NCBI GenBank assembly: GCA_910580185.1
Contig: CAJTWC010000002.1
Span: 117,459 to 181,458 of the forward strand
DNA length: 64,000 nucleotides
Reading direction: 5' to 3'
Origin: an uncultured Bacilli bacterium
GTDB lineage: Bacteria > Bacillota_I > Bacilli_A > RF39 > UBA660
A model generated the notes under the pieces. It did no database searches and was not told the DNA's origin. It worked only from the letters and a program-made list of their open reading frames with translations. Shown piece by piece: positions 50,464 through 59,749 of the stretch (positions are counted from its first letter, which is position 1; each line of letters opens with the position of its first letter). The translations under genes and the position numbers were made by a program.

Positions 50464-51807
50464 ATGGCAGAAAGAAAAATACCACAGTCAATGGATGCTG
50501 AAAAAGCTGTACTTGGATCTGCTTTTTTATCTAAGACGGCATTACAAAAAATATGTGATGAGTTATCTGGTGAGCATTTTTATAGTGATCAAAATGCTAA
50601 AATATTTGAAGTGTTACAAGAGTTAAATGATGAGGGAAAACCTATTGATATAACAATAGTTACAAATAAATTAAGTGATAAAAAAATACTTAGTCAAGTA
50701 GGTAATGTAGAATACTTATCAGAAATAATTGATTCTGTACCAAGTGCATCAAACGTTGATTATTATATTGGTATCGTAAAGGAAAAGATGGTTGGTAGAA
50801 AGATAATCGAAACCGCCACCGAAATAGCCAATGACGCATACGCATCAGAAGATTCTATTTATGAAGTTTTAGATAGTGCTGAAATGAAAATGCTTAGAAT
50901 AGGTAACATGAGAAAAGTTACTGAGTTCCAAAGAATCCAGGATGTTGCATATAGAGAGCAAGCTAACCTTCAAAAATTAGCAGAGCAAGGCTCAGATATA
51001 ACAGGTCTTGCAACAGGTTTTTATGAATTTGATAAATTAACAGCAGGCCTTCAACCAACACAATTTATTATAATAGCAGCAAGACCTGCTATGGGTAAAA
51101 CAGCATTTATACTTAATTTGGCTACTTATGCAGCAATGCATAGTAATAAGGCTGTTGCAGTATTTAATTTGGAAATGAGTGCTGAGCAATTAGCTAACAG
51201 AATATTACAATCTCAAGGACAAATTGATGGTACTAAAATGCGTACTGGACGCCTTGAGCATAATGATTGGAAAAGACTTAATGAAGCGATTAGTAAATTG
51301 TCTGATGCTAATCTTTATTTAGATGATACACCTGGTATAACGATTGGTGAGATAAGATCTAAATGTAGAAGACTTGCAAACTCTGATAAAGGATTATCAT
51401 TGGTAGTAATCGATTACCTACAGTTAATATCAGGACCAACCAATTCAACAGCAAGCAGACAGCAAGAAGTATCAGATATTTCAAGAAGTTTAAAAACAAT
51501 GGCTTTGGAACTTGGTGTTCCAGTAATAGCAGCAGCACAGTTATCTCGTGCGGTTGAATCTCGTGAGGATAAAAGACCAATAATGAGTGATCTTCGTGAA
51601 TCGGGTTCTATAGAACAAGATGCTGATATTGTTTCTTTCTTATATAGAGATGATTATTATAATAAAGAAGCAAGACGCGATGATAATGCAAGTATAACTG
51701 AATTTATAATTGGAAAAAACAGAAGTGGTCCTACTACAACAGTTGAATTACTATTTAAAAAAGATACAAGTACTTTTGTTAATTTTCAAAGAGAGAATGG
51801 TGAGTAG
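50464..51807 (+). CDS. dnaB: Replicative DNA helicase DnaB (DnaC of Bacillus)
   Basis: The 447-residue protein has the N-terminal primase-interaction domain (SMDAEKAVLGSAF) and the RecA-like domain with Walker A (AARPAMGKTAF, about 203-213), LVVIDYLQLISG (Walker B) and SREDKRPIMSDLRESGSIEQDAD. It unwinds the fork as a hexamer. Ribosome binding site AAGGAG. Confidence 0.97.
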   Translation: MAERKIPQSMDAEKAVLGSAFLSKTALQKICDELSGEHFYSDQNAKIFEVLQELNDEGKPIDITIVTNKLSDKKILSQVGNVEYLSEIIDSVPSASNVDYYIGIVKEKMVGRKIIETATEIANDAYASEDSIYEVLDSAEMKMLRIGNMRKVTEFQRIQDVAYREQANLQKLAEQGSDITGLATGFYEFDKLTAGLQPTQFIIIAARPAMGKTAFILNLATYAAMHSNKAVAVFNLEMSAEQLANRILQSQGQIDGTKMRTGRLEHNDWKRLNEAISKLSDANLYLDDTPGITIGEIRSKCRRLANSDKGLSLVVIDYLQLISGPTNSTASRQQEVSDISRSLKTMALELGVPVIAAAQLSRAVESREDKRPIMSDLRESGSIEQDADIVSFLYRDDYYNKEARRDDNASITEFIIGKNRSGPTTTVELLFKKDTSTFVNFQRENGE

Positions 51808-51809
51808 AT

Positions 51810-53288
51810 ATGATGAAAGTAATAAAAACGGGGTTAATGTATATTATTTCGGTAGCACTAGCAGCTGCTATTGTTTTCTTTGTTAATTTTGCAGGTAGAT
51901 ATAGCCTAAATCCTAAAGAAGTATATAAAGTTTATCTAGATGGAAAAGCTATTGGTAATATAGCTGATAAAGAGGAATTAGAAGAATATATAAATGAAGA
52001 ACAAAAAGATTTGAAAGAAAAATATGATGTGGATAAGGTATATATACCAGAAGGTGTGGACATACAAAAATATACTACCTATGATAATAATATTTTAACT
52101 GCAAAACAAGTTCATAATATTATAAAGGACAAAAAGCCCTTTACAGTAGAAGGGTATAAAATAACTATTAAAGCTAATAGTGAGGATGAAAGTAATATAA
52201 CCCTTAATGTCTTAGACAAAGATATGTTTGATAAGGCTATAAAATCTGTAGTTGGAGCTTTTGTAAATAACGATGATATTAAAAATTATGAAAATGATAC
52301 CCAACCTGAAATAAAAGAAACTGGAAGATTAATAGAAGATATTTATATTGATCAAGATATAACTATAAAACATGGATATATATCAACTGCTGAAGAAATA
52401 TTTACAGATGAGAAAACTTTAACTAAATATTTGATGTTTGGAGAAGTTAAAGAAGATCAGTACTATACGGTTCAAGAAGGAGATACAATAGATTCTATTG
52501 CGTATAATAACAAGCTTGCAACAGAGGAATTTTTGATTGTTAATCCTGAATTTACAAGTTCAAATAACATATTATCTGTAGGACAACAGGTAAAGATAGG
52601 TTTAATTAGTCCAGTTGTAGACGTAGTAGTAGAAACACATAACGTAATGGATCAAGAAAGCCAGTATAAAACAGTAGAAGAAGAAGATTCATCTATGAAT
52701 GCAGGAACTGAGAAAGTTGTAACAGAAGGACAAAATGGTATAGATAGATTAACTACTAAGATAAAATCAGTAAATGGAGAAGAAACCAACGTGGTTATAG
52801 TAAGTTCTGAAACCATAACACCATCAGTTGATAAAGTAGTAAAAGTTGGAACAAAACAATCATATGCCGGTGGGGGAACTGCTCCTATTATGTCAGGTAG
52901 TTGGGCATGGCCAACAATTTCGCAATATTATATTTCAAGTTACTTCTCTTATCGTTGGGGTAAATTCCATGAAGCTATAGATATTGCTGGTAGTGGTGAG
53001 GGGTCTCCAATTTATGCAGCAGGATCTGGTACTGTTGTTACATCTCAAAATAAAGGTAGTTTAGGACAGCATGTTACTATTAATCACGGAAATGGTTATT
53101 ATACATTATATGCTCATTTGAGTTCAAGACTTGTACAAGTTGGGCAGACAGTTCAAAAAGGTCAGCAAATAGGAGCTATGGGACATACTGGTTTTGCAAC
53201 TGGTACGCACTTACACTTTGGTTTATATAGAAATGGTATGCCATATAGAGATGGTATTCCTACGGATCCACTTACTTTATATAGATAA
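51810..53288 (+). CDS. Exported LysM-G5-M23 peptidoglycan endopeptidase
   Basis: The 492-residue protein has an N-terminal membrane anchor (about 6-26), a long region, then LysM (about 217-263, YYTVQEGDTIDSIAYNN), G5 (about 270-345, ending VVKVGTK) and an M23 domain (about 385-488) with complete ligands: HEAIDIAGSGEG and THLHFG. It should bind glycan and cut cross-links. ATG 51810 is followed by a second ATG; GGTGAG lies upstream. It shares one base with the walJ start and lies in the dnaB-walJ-rlmH unit. Confidence 0.92.
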   Translation: MMKVIKTGLMYIISVALAAAIVFFVNFAGRYSLNPKEVYKVYLDGKAIGNIADKEELEEYINEEQKDLKEKYDVDKVYIPEGVDIQKYTTYDNNILTAKQVHNIIKDKKPFTVEGYKITIKANSEDESNITLNVLDKDMFDKAIKSVVGAFVNNDDIKNYENDTQPEIKETGRLIEDIYIDQDITIKHGYISTAEEIFTDEKTLTKYLMFGEVKEDQYYTVQEGDTIDSIAYNNKLATEEFLIVNPEFTSSNNILSVGQQVKIGLISPVVDVVVETHNVMDQESQYKTVEEEDSSMNAGTEKVVTEGQNGIDRLTTKIKSVNGEETNVVIVSSETITPSVDKVVKVGTKQSYAGGGTAPIMSGSWAWPTISQYYISSYFSYRWGKFHEAIDIAGSGEGSPIYAAGSGTVVTSQNKGSLGQHVTINHGNGYYTLYAHLSSRLVQVGQTVQKGQQIGAMGHTGFATGTHLHFGLYRNGMPYRDGIPTDPLTLYR

Positions 53289-54055
53289 TGCAAGCATCAG
53301 TTTTATCAAGTGGTAGTAAGGGTAATAGTGTATTAGTAAAAACAGATAACACCAAGATTTTGATAGATCTTGGTGTTACAAAGTCTTATACTGAAGAAAA
53401 ATTAAGAGAATTAGATATGGATCCAAATGAAATAAAAGCAATACTAATAACACACACCCACGTGGATCATATACAGGGATTAAAAGTTTTCCTAAAAAAA
53501 TATCATCCCAAACTATATGTTAATAAAGTGATATTAAATTTACTTTATGAGTACATTGATGATTTTGATTATGAAGTTTATGAAAAATCAACTTTTAACA
53601 TTGATGACATTAATGTTAAAGTTATAAAAACCTCTCATGACGCGGATGGATCAGTTGGATTTGTTTTAGAAAATAATCAAAGATCATTAGTATATATTAC
53701 TGATACTGGATATATAAATAAAAAATATTATGATGTTTTATCTAATAGAAATATGTATATATTTGAGAGTAATCATGACGTTGAAATGCTTATGAATGGG
53801 AGATATCCATTTCATATAAAACAAAGAATCGTTGGTGATAAAGGGCATTTATCAAACGTTGATTCTTCTTACTATCTATCTGGCTTTGTCGGAAATAATA
53901 CAAATACTATAGTACTTGCGCACTTAAGTGATGATAACAATACCTATGATAAAGCTTTAGAGGCAATAAAAAGCGCATTAGCATCAAAAAACAAATCAGT
54001 TAAAAATATATTAATAGCAAAACAAAAAGAAAGAACGGAATTGATGGAAGTATGA
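53288..54055 (+). CDS. walJ: MBL-fold metallohydrolase WalJ (YycJ)
   Basis: The 255-residue protein has the beta-lactamase-fold motif THTHVDH (His, His, Asp, His) and later metal-ligand segments SHDADGSVGF and LAHLSDDNN. WalJ is a 5'-3' exonuclease-like member linked to the WalKR region in Bacillus; no walKR genes are present here. It overlaps the previous stop and rlmH by 1 and 4 bp, so it is translationally coupled. Confidence 0.93.
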   Translation: MQASVLSSGSKGNSVLVKTDNTKILIDLGVTKSYTEEKLRELDMDPNEIKAILITHTHVDHIQGLKVFLKKYHPKLYVNKVILNLLYEYIDDFDYEVYEKSTFNIDDINVKVIKTSHDADGSVGFVLENNQRSLVYITDTGYINKKYYDVLSNRNMYIFESNHDVEMLMNGRYPFHIKQRIVGDKGHLSNVDSSYYLSGFVGNNTNTIVLAHLSDDNNTYDKALEAIKSALASKNKSVKNILIAKQKERTELMEV

Positions 54056-54498
54056 TAAAAATAATTTGCGTTGGAAAGGTCAAGGAAAAGTATTTTACCC
54101 TTGCTGTAAAAGAGTATCAAAAAAGGCTTGGAAAATATACAAAATTAGAAATAGTAGAATTACCAGACTATAATTACGATGTCATTAAAACTAAGTTGGA
54201 AGAAGGAAAAAGCATATTATCTAAGATTAAAGAAAATGATTTTGTTGTTATTTTAGATATTTTAGGTAAAAAATTAAATTCGATAGAATTATCTGATTTT
54301 ATAAACAAAAATATATCTAAAAACATTGTTTTTGTAATTGGTGGATCTAATGGTCTATCAGAAGATGTACTTAACAGGGCTAATTATTCTCTTTCTTTTT
54401 CTGATTTAACTTTTCCACATCAATTATTTAGAATAATATTACTAGAACAAATATATAGATCATTTAAGATAATGAATAACGAAAGCTATCACAAATAG
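54052..54498 (+). CDS. rlmH: 23S rRNA pseudouridine-1915 N3-methyltransferase RlmH
   Basis: The 148-residue SPOUT enzyme begins KIICVGKVKEKYFTLAVKEY and ends QIYRSFKIMNNESYHK, with the knot motif FVIGGSNGLSEDV and FSDLTFPHQLFR. It methylates pseudouridine 1915 in 23S rRNA. Slightly shorter than the usual 159. The terminator overlaps its last codons. Confidence 0.97.
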   Translation: MIKIICVGKVKEKYFTLAVKEYQKRLGKYTKLEIVELPDYNYDVIKTKLEEGKSILSKIKENDFVVILDILGKKLNSIELSDFINKNISKNIVFVIGGSNGLSEDVLNRANYSLSFSDLTFPHQLFRIILLEQIYRSFKIMNNESYHK

Positions 54499-54507
54499 CT
54501 TTTTTAT
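54482..54507 (+). terminator. Intrinsic terminator of the dnaB-rlmH unit
   Basis: AAAGCTAT and ATAGCTTT form an 8-bp stem around CACAA, followed by T. Confidence 0.8.
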
Positions 54508-54508
54508 T

Positions 54509-54517
54509 TGCTATAAT
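54509..54517 (+). promoter_or_regulatory. Extended -10 promoter for the EEP pair
   Basis: TGCTATAAT (TGn plus a perfect -10) lies after the rlmH terminator and 42 nt before the next start. Confidence 0.5.
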
Positions 54518-54558
54518 TTCTTTTAAGTGATATTATATAAGTACTTAATGGTGATAAA

Positions 54559-55272
54559 ATGAAATTAATGAGTTTAAACCTTTGGAATAATATAACTTTA
54601 AGTACTTCAAAAAATAATTATAAAAAAAGGGCAAGTGTTGTTGCCAAAATAATTAAAAGAGAAAATATAGATATTATTTTTACTCAGGAAATGTCATCTA
54701 ATATGAGAAGTATTTTATCCAAGCGATTACCTTCTTATAATTTCATTTATAATTCTAGAAAGAATGGAAAAAATGAGGAGGCTAACTGCATTATTATAAA
54801 AAACAATATAGAGGTAAGTGAAAGTAAAATATATTCCTTATCAAATACTCCGGATAAGCCTAATAGTAAGTTTTTATTGGATTTTTTTCCTAGAACTTTA
54901 AATTACGTTAGCATACTTATAAATAATAATGAGTATTCGTTATTAAATACTCATTTGGATAATGTTTTTAAAATAAATAGAAAACTCCAGTTAAATGTGA
55001 TAAAAGACATAATAAAAAATAATGATAATGTTATTTTAGCTGGTGACTTTAATATGTCTTTTAATAAAGTTTTACAGGATTTTTCTGAAGATTTAAAACT
55101 TAAAGATTATACTAATAAATTGGGGAGTACATATAGATACTTAAAAAATAAAAAACCAATAGATCATATTTTCTTATCCGATGAAATAATAGTTAAAGAC
55201 ATTTATAAATATGAGGATAATATAAATGGAGTATACCCAAGCGATCATTATCCTATAATAATTATAATATAA
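54559..55272 (+). CDS. Endonuclease/exonuclease/phosphatase (EEP) family protein 1
   Basis: The 237-residue soluble protein has the EEP catalytic pattern: MSLNLWN, QEM (metal-binding Glu), NTHLDN, GDFNM (catalytic Asp-Asn) and SDHYPI (final Asp-His). Members cut phosphodiester or phosphate bonds; the substrate cannot be told. It is about 30-40% similar by eye to the next gene, so they are tandem duplicates. No export signal. Confidence 0.85.
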   Translation: MKLMSLNLWNNITLSTSKNNYKKRASVVAKIIKRENIDIIFTQEMSSNMRSILSKRLPSYNFIYNSRKNGKNEEANCIIIKNNIEVSESKIYSLSNTPDKPNSKFLLDFFPRTLNYVSILINNNEYSLLNTHLDNVFKINRKLQLNVIKDIIKNNDNVILAGDFNMSFNKVLQDFSEDLKLKDYTNKLGSTYRYLKNKKPIDHIFLSDEIIVKDIYKYEDNINGVYPSDHYPIIIII

Positions 55273-55291
55273 ACAAAAATGAGGTGATAAT

Positions 55292-56038
55292 ATGTTAATA
55301 GCAACATTTAATATGAAAAATTCTTATTCTCCATCTCCTTCTAAAAGTTGGACAAAAAGGGCTGATTCCGCAGCAGAGCTAATTAGAAAAAGAGGATTGG
55401 ATGTAATTGGTACTCAAGAGTTGACGCCAAGAACAAAAAATTATCTTGAAAAAGAATTAAATGAATATATATTCGTGGGTGAATCTAGAGGAAGTGCTAG
55501 TATATCGGATGAATATAATAGTATATTATTAAAAAAATCAATATTTGAATTACTTGAAACTAAAACATATGCCTTATCAAAGGACATAAATAAAAAGGGA
55601 AGCAAATTTTTGCTTGATGTATTTCCAAGAATATGCACCATAGCGCATGTTATATACGAGGATTATAAATATTTAATTATTAATACTCACCTAGATAATT
55701 TATTTGCTAGTAATAGAAAGCATCAATTAGAGGTGTTAACTAATATTATCAAAATGGAAAAAGAGCCTTATGAAGATATTATAATAATGGGTGATTTCAA
55801 CATGCATCTAACTGGAGATTTAAAAAAGTTTGAAAAAGAAAATAAACTAGTTGATGCTGTTCCAAGAGAGCTAGGTAGTTCTTTTAGAGAATTTGATAGA
55901 AAAGAGCCAATAGATCATATTTTTGTTCCAGAATCTAATTTTGAAGTAGTTAGAGCTGAATATGATACGAATAAATATAATGGAATAAATCCAAGTGATC
56001 ACTATCCAACAGTAGTAGAGGTATCAAGAAAAAAATAA
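55292..56038 (+). CDS. Endonuclease/exonuclease/phosphatase (EEP) family protein 2
   Basis: The 248-residue paralogue of the preceding gene has MKNSYSPSPSKSWTKRA, GTQEL, NTHLDNLFASNRKHQLEV, GDFNMHL and PSDHYPTVVEV, so all EEP catalytic residues are present. The ribosome binding site is GAGGTGA. It is followed at 16 bp by ung, suggesting a nucleic-acid or repair operon, but the substrate is not known. Confidence 0.87.
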   Translation: MLIATFNMKNSYSPSPSKSWTKRADSAAELIRKRGLDVIGTQELTPRTKNYLEKELNEYIFVGESRGSASISDEYNSILLKKSIFELLETKTYALSKDINKKGSKFLLDVFPRICTIAHVIYEDYKYLIINTHLDNLFASNRKHQLEVLTNIIKMEKEPYEDIIIMGDFNMHLTGDLKKFEKENKLVDAVPRELGSSFREFDRKEPIDHIFVPESNFEVVRAEYDTNKYNGINPSDHYPTVVEVSRKK

Positions 56039-56053
56039 AACTGAGGTGATTTT

Positions 56054-56704
56054 ATGTTCCATAATAGTTGGGATGATGTTTTACAAGATGAAATGCAAAA
56101 AAGTTATTTTAAATACATAAAAGAGTTCGTTAAAAACGAGAGACTTTCAAAAATTATATTTCCACCTGCACAGGATTTATTTAATGCGTTTAAATTAACG
56201 AATTTTAATAATATTAAAGTTGTTATATTAGGACAAGATCCTTATCATGGTGAAAAAGAGGCTATGGGGCTTTCTTTTTCTGTTAGAAGAGGAGTTAGAA
56301 CCCCTCCATCACTTAGAAATATTTTTAAAGAATTACAAGATGATTTAGGTATAGAAAGAATAGACACTGATTTATCAGATTGGGCGGAGCAAGGAGTATT
56401 TTTACTTAATACAGTACTAACGGTAGAAAAGGATAAGGCTAATTCCCATAAAGATATTGGGTGGGAGATATTCACTGATTTTGTTATAAAACAAATAAAT
56501 GATAAATTAGATAACGTGGTATTTATACTTTGGGGAAGACAAGCTAGAGATAAAAAAAGAATGATAACCAATCCTAATCATTATGTGATAGAATCAGCTC
56601 ATCCATCTCCACTTTCTGCTTATAATGGCTTTTTTGGAAGCAAGCCATTTTCAAAAACAAATGAATATTTAAAAAAGAGTAATAAAAAAGAGATTAATTG
56701 GTAA
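56054..56704 (+). CDS. ung: Uracil-DNA glycosylase (family 1)
   Basis: The 216-residue enzyme has the water-activating loop GQDPYHGEKEAMGLSFSV (catalytic Asp), LLNTVLTVE, and the C-terminal HPSPLSAYNGFFGSKPFS loop containing the catalytic His. It removes uracil from DNA. Cotranscribed with the EEP genes. A terminator overlaps its end. Confidence 0.97.
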   Translation: MFHNSWDDVLQDEMQKSYFKYIKEFVKNERLSKIIFPPAQDLFNAFKLTNFNNIKVVILGQDPYHGEKEAMGLSFSVRRGVRTPPSLRNIFKELQDDLGIERIDTDLSDWAEQGVFLLNTVLTVEKDKANSHKDIGWEIFTDFVIKQINDKLDNVVFILWGRQARDKKRMITNPNHYVIESAHPSPLSAYNGFFGSKPFSKTNEYLKKSNKKEINW

Positions 56705-56713
56705 TCTCTTTTT
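56685..56713. terminator. Bidirectional terminator between ung and the lemA-like gene
   Basis: AAAAAGAGATTA and TAATCTCTTTTT form a perfect 12-bp stem around ATTGG. Confidence 0.85.
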
Positions 56714-57242
56714 AATATTTAAAATCAGAATAATCTATATCATCAATAGATTTATTATCAAAGAATAGTTTTTCTTTTCTTCTTTTTAAAATGGTAGGTA
56801 TAATTAAAGGAAAAGTTTTAATTATTTTATTATATTTACTAGCGTTATCATTATAATATTCTTTATATGCATTAAGTAGGTCTTCAGTTTCCGTGATTGC
56901 AAAGGCAATCTTTTTAAATTTTTCATCTTTATTAAGCTTCGTATATTTTTCTTTTATAAGATGAAACTCTCCTATGTATATTAATAGTTTTCTATCTAAT
57001 TCCATAATGTTACCATTATCTTTTAGATTTTCTAAGCCATCAAATATATTTTTTTCTGTTTTGAGTTTTTCTCTAATGAGTTCTTCTGCATCCTTAATAA
57101 GTTCTTTTCTTTTTAGTAAAGTACTCTTTAACTTTTCTTCTATATTATTTAGCTTAGAAATAACAAAGTTTAATTTATCATGATATATATTATAAAGTAC
57201 TATTATTATTCCTATTACTAATACAACTATTATTATTGCCAT
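56712..57242 (-). CDS. LemA-like membrane protein
   Basis: The 176-residue protein has an N-terminal membrane helix (residues 2-18) and a long helical domain, with the LemA-type end AYKEYYNDNASKYNKIIKTFPLIIPTI. The LemA family is widespread and of unknown function, with an outward N-terminus and a soluble helical part. The usual LVETVKGYAxHE motif is poorly kept. Ribosome binding site AGAGGTAA on the reverse strand. It is convergent to ung and 59 bp downstream of gerQ on the same strand. Confidence 0.75.
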   Translation of the reverse strand: MAIIIVVLVIGIIIVLYNIYHDKLNFVISKLNNIEEKLKSTLLKRKELIKDAEELIREKLKTEKNIFDGLENLKDNGNIMELDRKLLIYIGEFHLIKEKYTKLNKDEKFKKIAFAITETEDLLNAYKEYYNDNASKYNKIIKTFPLIIPTILKRRKEKLFFDNKSIDDIDYSDFKY

Positions 57243-57301
57243 AATATTTACCTCTATTCTTAAATAAATTATAGCAAAAGAAATTGATATTTACAAGACA
57301 A

Positions 57302-57715
57302 TTAATTTGGATAATACTCTGGACTATAATTTATCTTTTCATCAAATTCAACGTAGTTTAGATAGATCATTTCTAGTAAATACCATTTTCCTGTTTTAGG
57401 TTCACTAATTATTATATGATCTCTTCCTGCAGCTTCTATTATTCCTGTGAATGTTTTATCTCTCCATTCTACTGAATCTGGAAAAGACATATAAAAAGTA
57501 GCTAGTTTTCCTCTGTTTAATCTTAATATGTTTTCTATGTATGATTGTTCGAGTGCTAACATATTGTTAGTAGCTTGCATATTAGCTAAATTATTGTTGC
57601 TAACGTTATTAGTATTTTGACTAGGACTTGTTGCAATACCTCCAGATTGAGTTAATTGTATAGGGTTTGTACCTAAGTTTGGATAGGTAGGATTTGGATA
57701 ATAATTTGTATTCAT
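57302..57715 (-). CDS. gerQ: Spore coat protein GerQ
   Basis: The C-terminal half has the GerQ signature YIENILRLNRGKLATFYMSF, FTGIIEAAGRDHIIISEPKTGKWYLL and YLNYVEFDEKINYS. The N-terminal ~60 residues are Asn/Gln/Pro-rich, which supplies glutamines for transglutaminase cross-linking in the coat. In Bacillus gerQ is needed for CwlJ localisation in germination and also lies near ung. Ribosome binding site AAGGAG. A second strong marker of sporulation in this genome. Confidence 0.93.
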   Translation of the reverse strand: MNTNYYPNPTYPNLGTNPIQLTQSGGIATSPSQNTNNVSNNNLANMQATNNMLALEQSYIENILRLNRGKLATFYMSFPDSVEWRDKTFTGIIEAAGRDHIIISEPKTGKWYLLEMIYLNYVEFDEKINYSPEYYPN

Positions 57716-57752
57716 TTTAATTCTCCTTTTTTAAATTCATTTAAACATATGA

Positions 57753-57782
57753 TTGAATTTACTTAATTATACATGTTATAAT
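57753..57782 (+). promoter_or_regulatory. pduL promoter
   Basis: TTGAAT (57753-57758), 18-nt spacer, TATAAT (57777-57782) with TGT just before it. Confidence 0.55.
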
Positions 57783-57815
57783 TAATAGGTGAAAAGTAAA
57801 GGAGATGACATATAT

Positions 57816-58382
57816 ATGAAAGTTAATATCGGAGTGTCAGCAAGACACGTTCACGTAACAAAAGAAGATTTAAAGATTTTATTTGGAGAAGAGGCTGTTT
57901 TAACTAAAAAAGTTGATTTATCACAGCCTGGACAATATGCTTGTAATGAACAAGTAACTATAAAAGGACCAAAAGGTCAAATTGAAAGAGTAAGAATTTT
58001 AGGCCCTGAAAGAGGCGAGATGCAAGTTGAAATATCAAAAACTGATTCTTTTGCATTAGGCATTAAACCTCCAGTAAGAAACTCAGGAGATTTAGATGGC
58101 GCTGCTGAAATAACGGTTATTGGTCCAAAAGGTAAAGTAACTAAAAATGCTGCAATAATAGCTTCTAGACATTTACACATTAATACAGAAGATGCGAAAA
58201 AATTAGGAATAATTAATAAAGAATTTGTTACCCTAAAAGTAGAAGGTGAAAAACCAGGAACCTTAGAAAACGTTTATGTTAGGGTTAATGATGCTTTTGC
58301 TTATGAAGTTCATTTAGATACTGATGATGCAAATGCTTTCTTAATAAAAAACGGTGATGAAGCAGAATTAATAATAGAATAA
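57816..58382 (+). CDS. pduL: PduL-type phosphate acyltransferase
   Basis: The 188-residue protein has two tandem PduL domains with the zinc motifs SARHVHV (about residues 6-12) and SRHLHIN, plus QPGQYACNEQVTIKG, GPERGEMQVEIS and LDTDDANAF. It converts acyl-CoA and phosphate to acyl-phosphate, here probably the acetyl-CoA to acetyl-phosphate step of fermentation, as no microcompartment genes are present and there is no N-terminal encapsulation extension. ATG 57816 is used with AAAGGAGATG; the frame from 57789 lacks a ribosome binding site. Confidence 0.93.
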   Translation: MKVNIGVSARHVHVTKEDLKILFGEEAVLTKKVDLSQPGQYACNEQVTIKGPKGQIERVRILGPERGEMQVEISKTDSFALGIKPPVRNSGDLDGAAEITVIGPKGKVTKNAAIIASRHLHINTEDAKKLGIINKEFVTLKVEGEKPGTLENVYVRVNDAFAYEVHLDTDDANAFLIKNGDEAELIIE

Positions 58383-58395
58383 AAGGAATGATAAT

Positions 58396-59637
58396 ATGAA
58401 ATATGAATTTAAATCTGGAATTAATAAAGCAGAATATGATTCATTTGTAAATAATTTTCCATCAACATCTTTTATGCAAACATCAAGTTGGGCAGATGTT
58501 AAAACCGCATGGGAACATGATTTTGTTGGCATGTATGAAAAAGATAAGATTGTATGTGCTGCGATGATTTTAAAAAGGAATTTGTTCTTAGGTAAAAAAT
58601 TATTTTATATTCCAAGAGGACTAGTAATTGATTATAAAAATAAAAAACTTCTTGAAATGTTTGTGTTAGAATTGAAAAAATATGCTAAAAAAAATGGTGC
58701 AATAGATATAAAAATAGATCCGTTTATATGTTTTAGTGAGGATAATATTCAGAATATCAAGAAAAATAAAGGTATTGAAGTAAGAAAAAGTTTCACTAAT
58801 GATACTGCTGAAATAACAGCCAATTTAGAGGAATTCGGTTTTATTCATGGAGGATTTAAAAAGGAAGTTAACGCTTATATTCAGCCAAGATATACTATGA
58901 CTATTTCGTTAAAGGATATTAACGGAAAACCTTTGGATAAGGAAGAGTTAAGAAGAAGTTTTCCTAAAAACACCAGAAATTATATTGGTACTTATCAAGA
59001 AGAACGTGGTGTAGAATTTAGTTTTTCTACTGATCCTAAAGATGTTAAAGATTTAGTAAGCGTACTTCATTGCACTGAAGAAAGACAACATATTGCACTT
59101 AGAAGTGAAACTTATTTTAATAAAGTAATGGAATGCTTCCCTAAAAATGCCGTTTTGTTTTTTGCGCGGGTAGATATTGATAAATATATTTCATTTTTAA
59201 AAAAAGATATGAAAGAGCATGAGAATAAAAAAGAGTTTTGCGAAAAACAAATAAAAGAAGCGGAAATCGTAAAAAAAGAATTTGGACCAAAACCACTTGC
59301 AGGTGCGACAATCGTCATGATGCCTACTTGTAAGACAGGAACTAAAGTTGCATCATTCTTATATGCAGGAACTAATACGAAAATATTACCATCACTTAAA
59401 ATAACAAACGGACTTATGTTTTATAGATTATGTTATTGTTTAGATAATGGGTGTGACTACTGTGATTTAGGCGGTATAGATGGATCTTTAGAGGATCACT
59501 TAGCAACGTTTAAATCAAAATTTAATCCTAACGTATTAGAATTAGTTGGGGAATATGATTTAATAATTAGTAAATTATGGTATTCTTTGTTTAATTTAGG
59601 AATGAACGTACTTAAATTTATAAGATCTAAAAGGTAG
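58396..59637 (+). CDS. FemAB-type aminoacyl transferase (lipid II interpeptide bridge)
   Basis: The 413-residue protein has two GNAT-like subdomains (SFMQTSSWADVKTAWEHDFVG at the start; TNGLMFYRLCYCLDNGCDYCDLGGIDG near the end) with an inserted coiled coil (about 275-300, EHENKKEFCEKQIKEAEIVKKEFG). This is the FemX/FemA/MurM architecture; such enzymes add amino acids from tRNA to the lipid II stem peptide. Which amino acid is added cannot be told. Confidence 0.9.
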   Translation: MKYEFKSGINKAEYDSFVNNFPSTSFMQTSSWADVKTAWEHDFVGMYEKDKIVCAAMILKRNLFLGKKLFYIPRGLVIDYKNKKLLEMFVLELKKYAKKNGAIDIKIDPFICFSEDNIQNIKKNKGIEVRKSFTNDTAEITANLEEFGFIHGGFKKEVNAYIQPRYTMTISLKDINGKPLDKEELRRSFPKNTRNYIGTYQEERGVEFSFSTDPKDVKDLVSVLHCTEERQHIALRSETYFNKVMECFPKNAVLFFARVDIDKYISFLKKDMKEHENKKEFCEKQIKEAEIVKKEFGPKPLAGATIVMMPTCKTGTKVASFLYAGTNTKILPSLKITNGLMFYRLCYCLDNGCDYCDLGGIDGSLEDHLATFKSKFNPNVLELVGEYDLIISKLWYSLFNLGMNVLKFIRSKR

Positions 59638-59660
59638 CTTAAAGCTATCTTTTTCTTTTT
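59629..59660 (+). terminator. Intrinsic terminator after the FemAB gene
   Basis: AAAAGGTAGCT pairs with AGCTATCTTTT (one G-U) with a T-rich tail. Confidence 0.75.
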
Positions 59661-59749
59661 GTCGAAAAAACAGAGATTTTGTCGTATTCACTAATTAATC
59701 AAATTAGTATGTTACAATGTTTCTTGCTTAAAATAAAAGGAGAAACACT

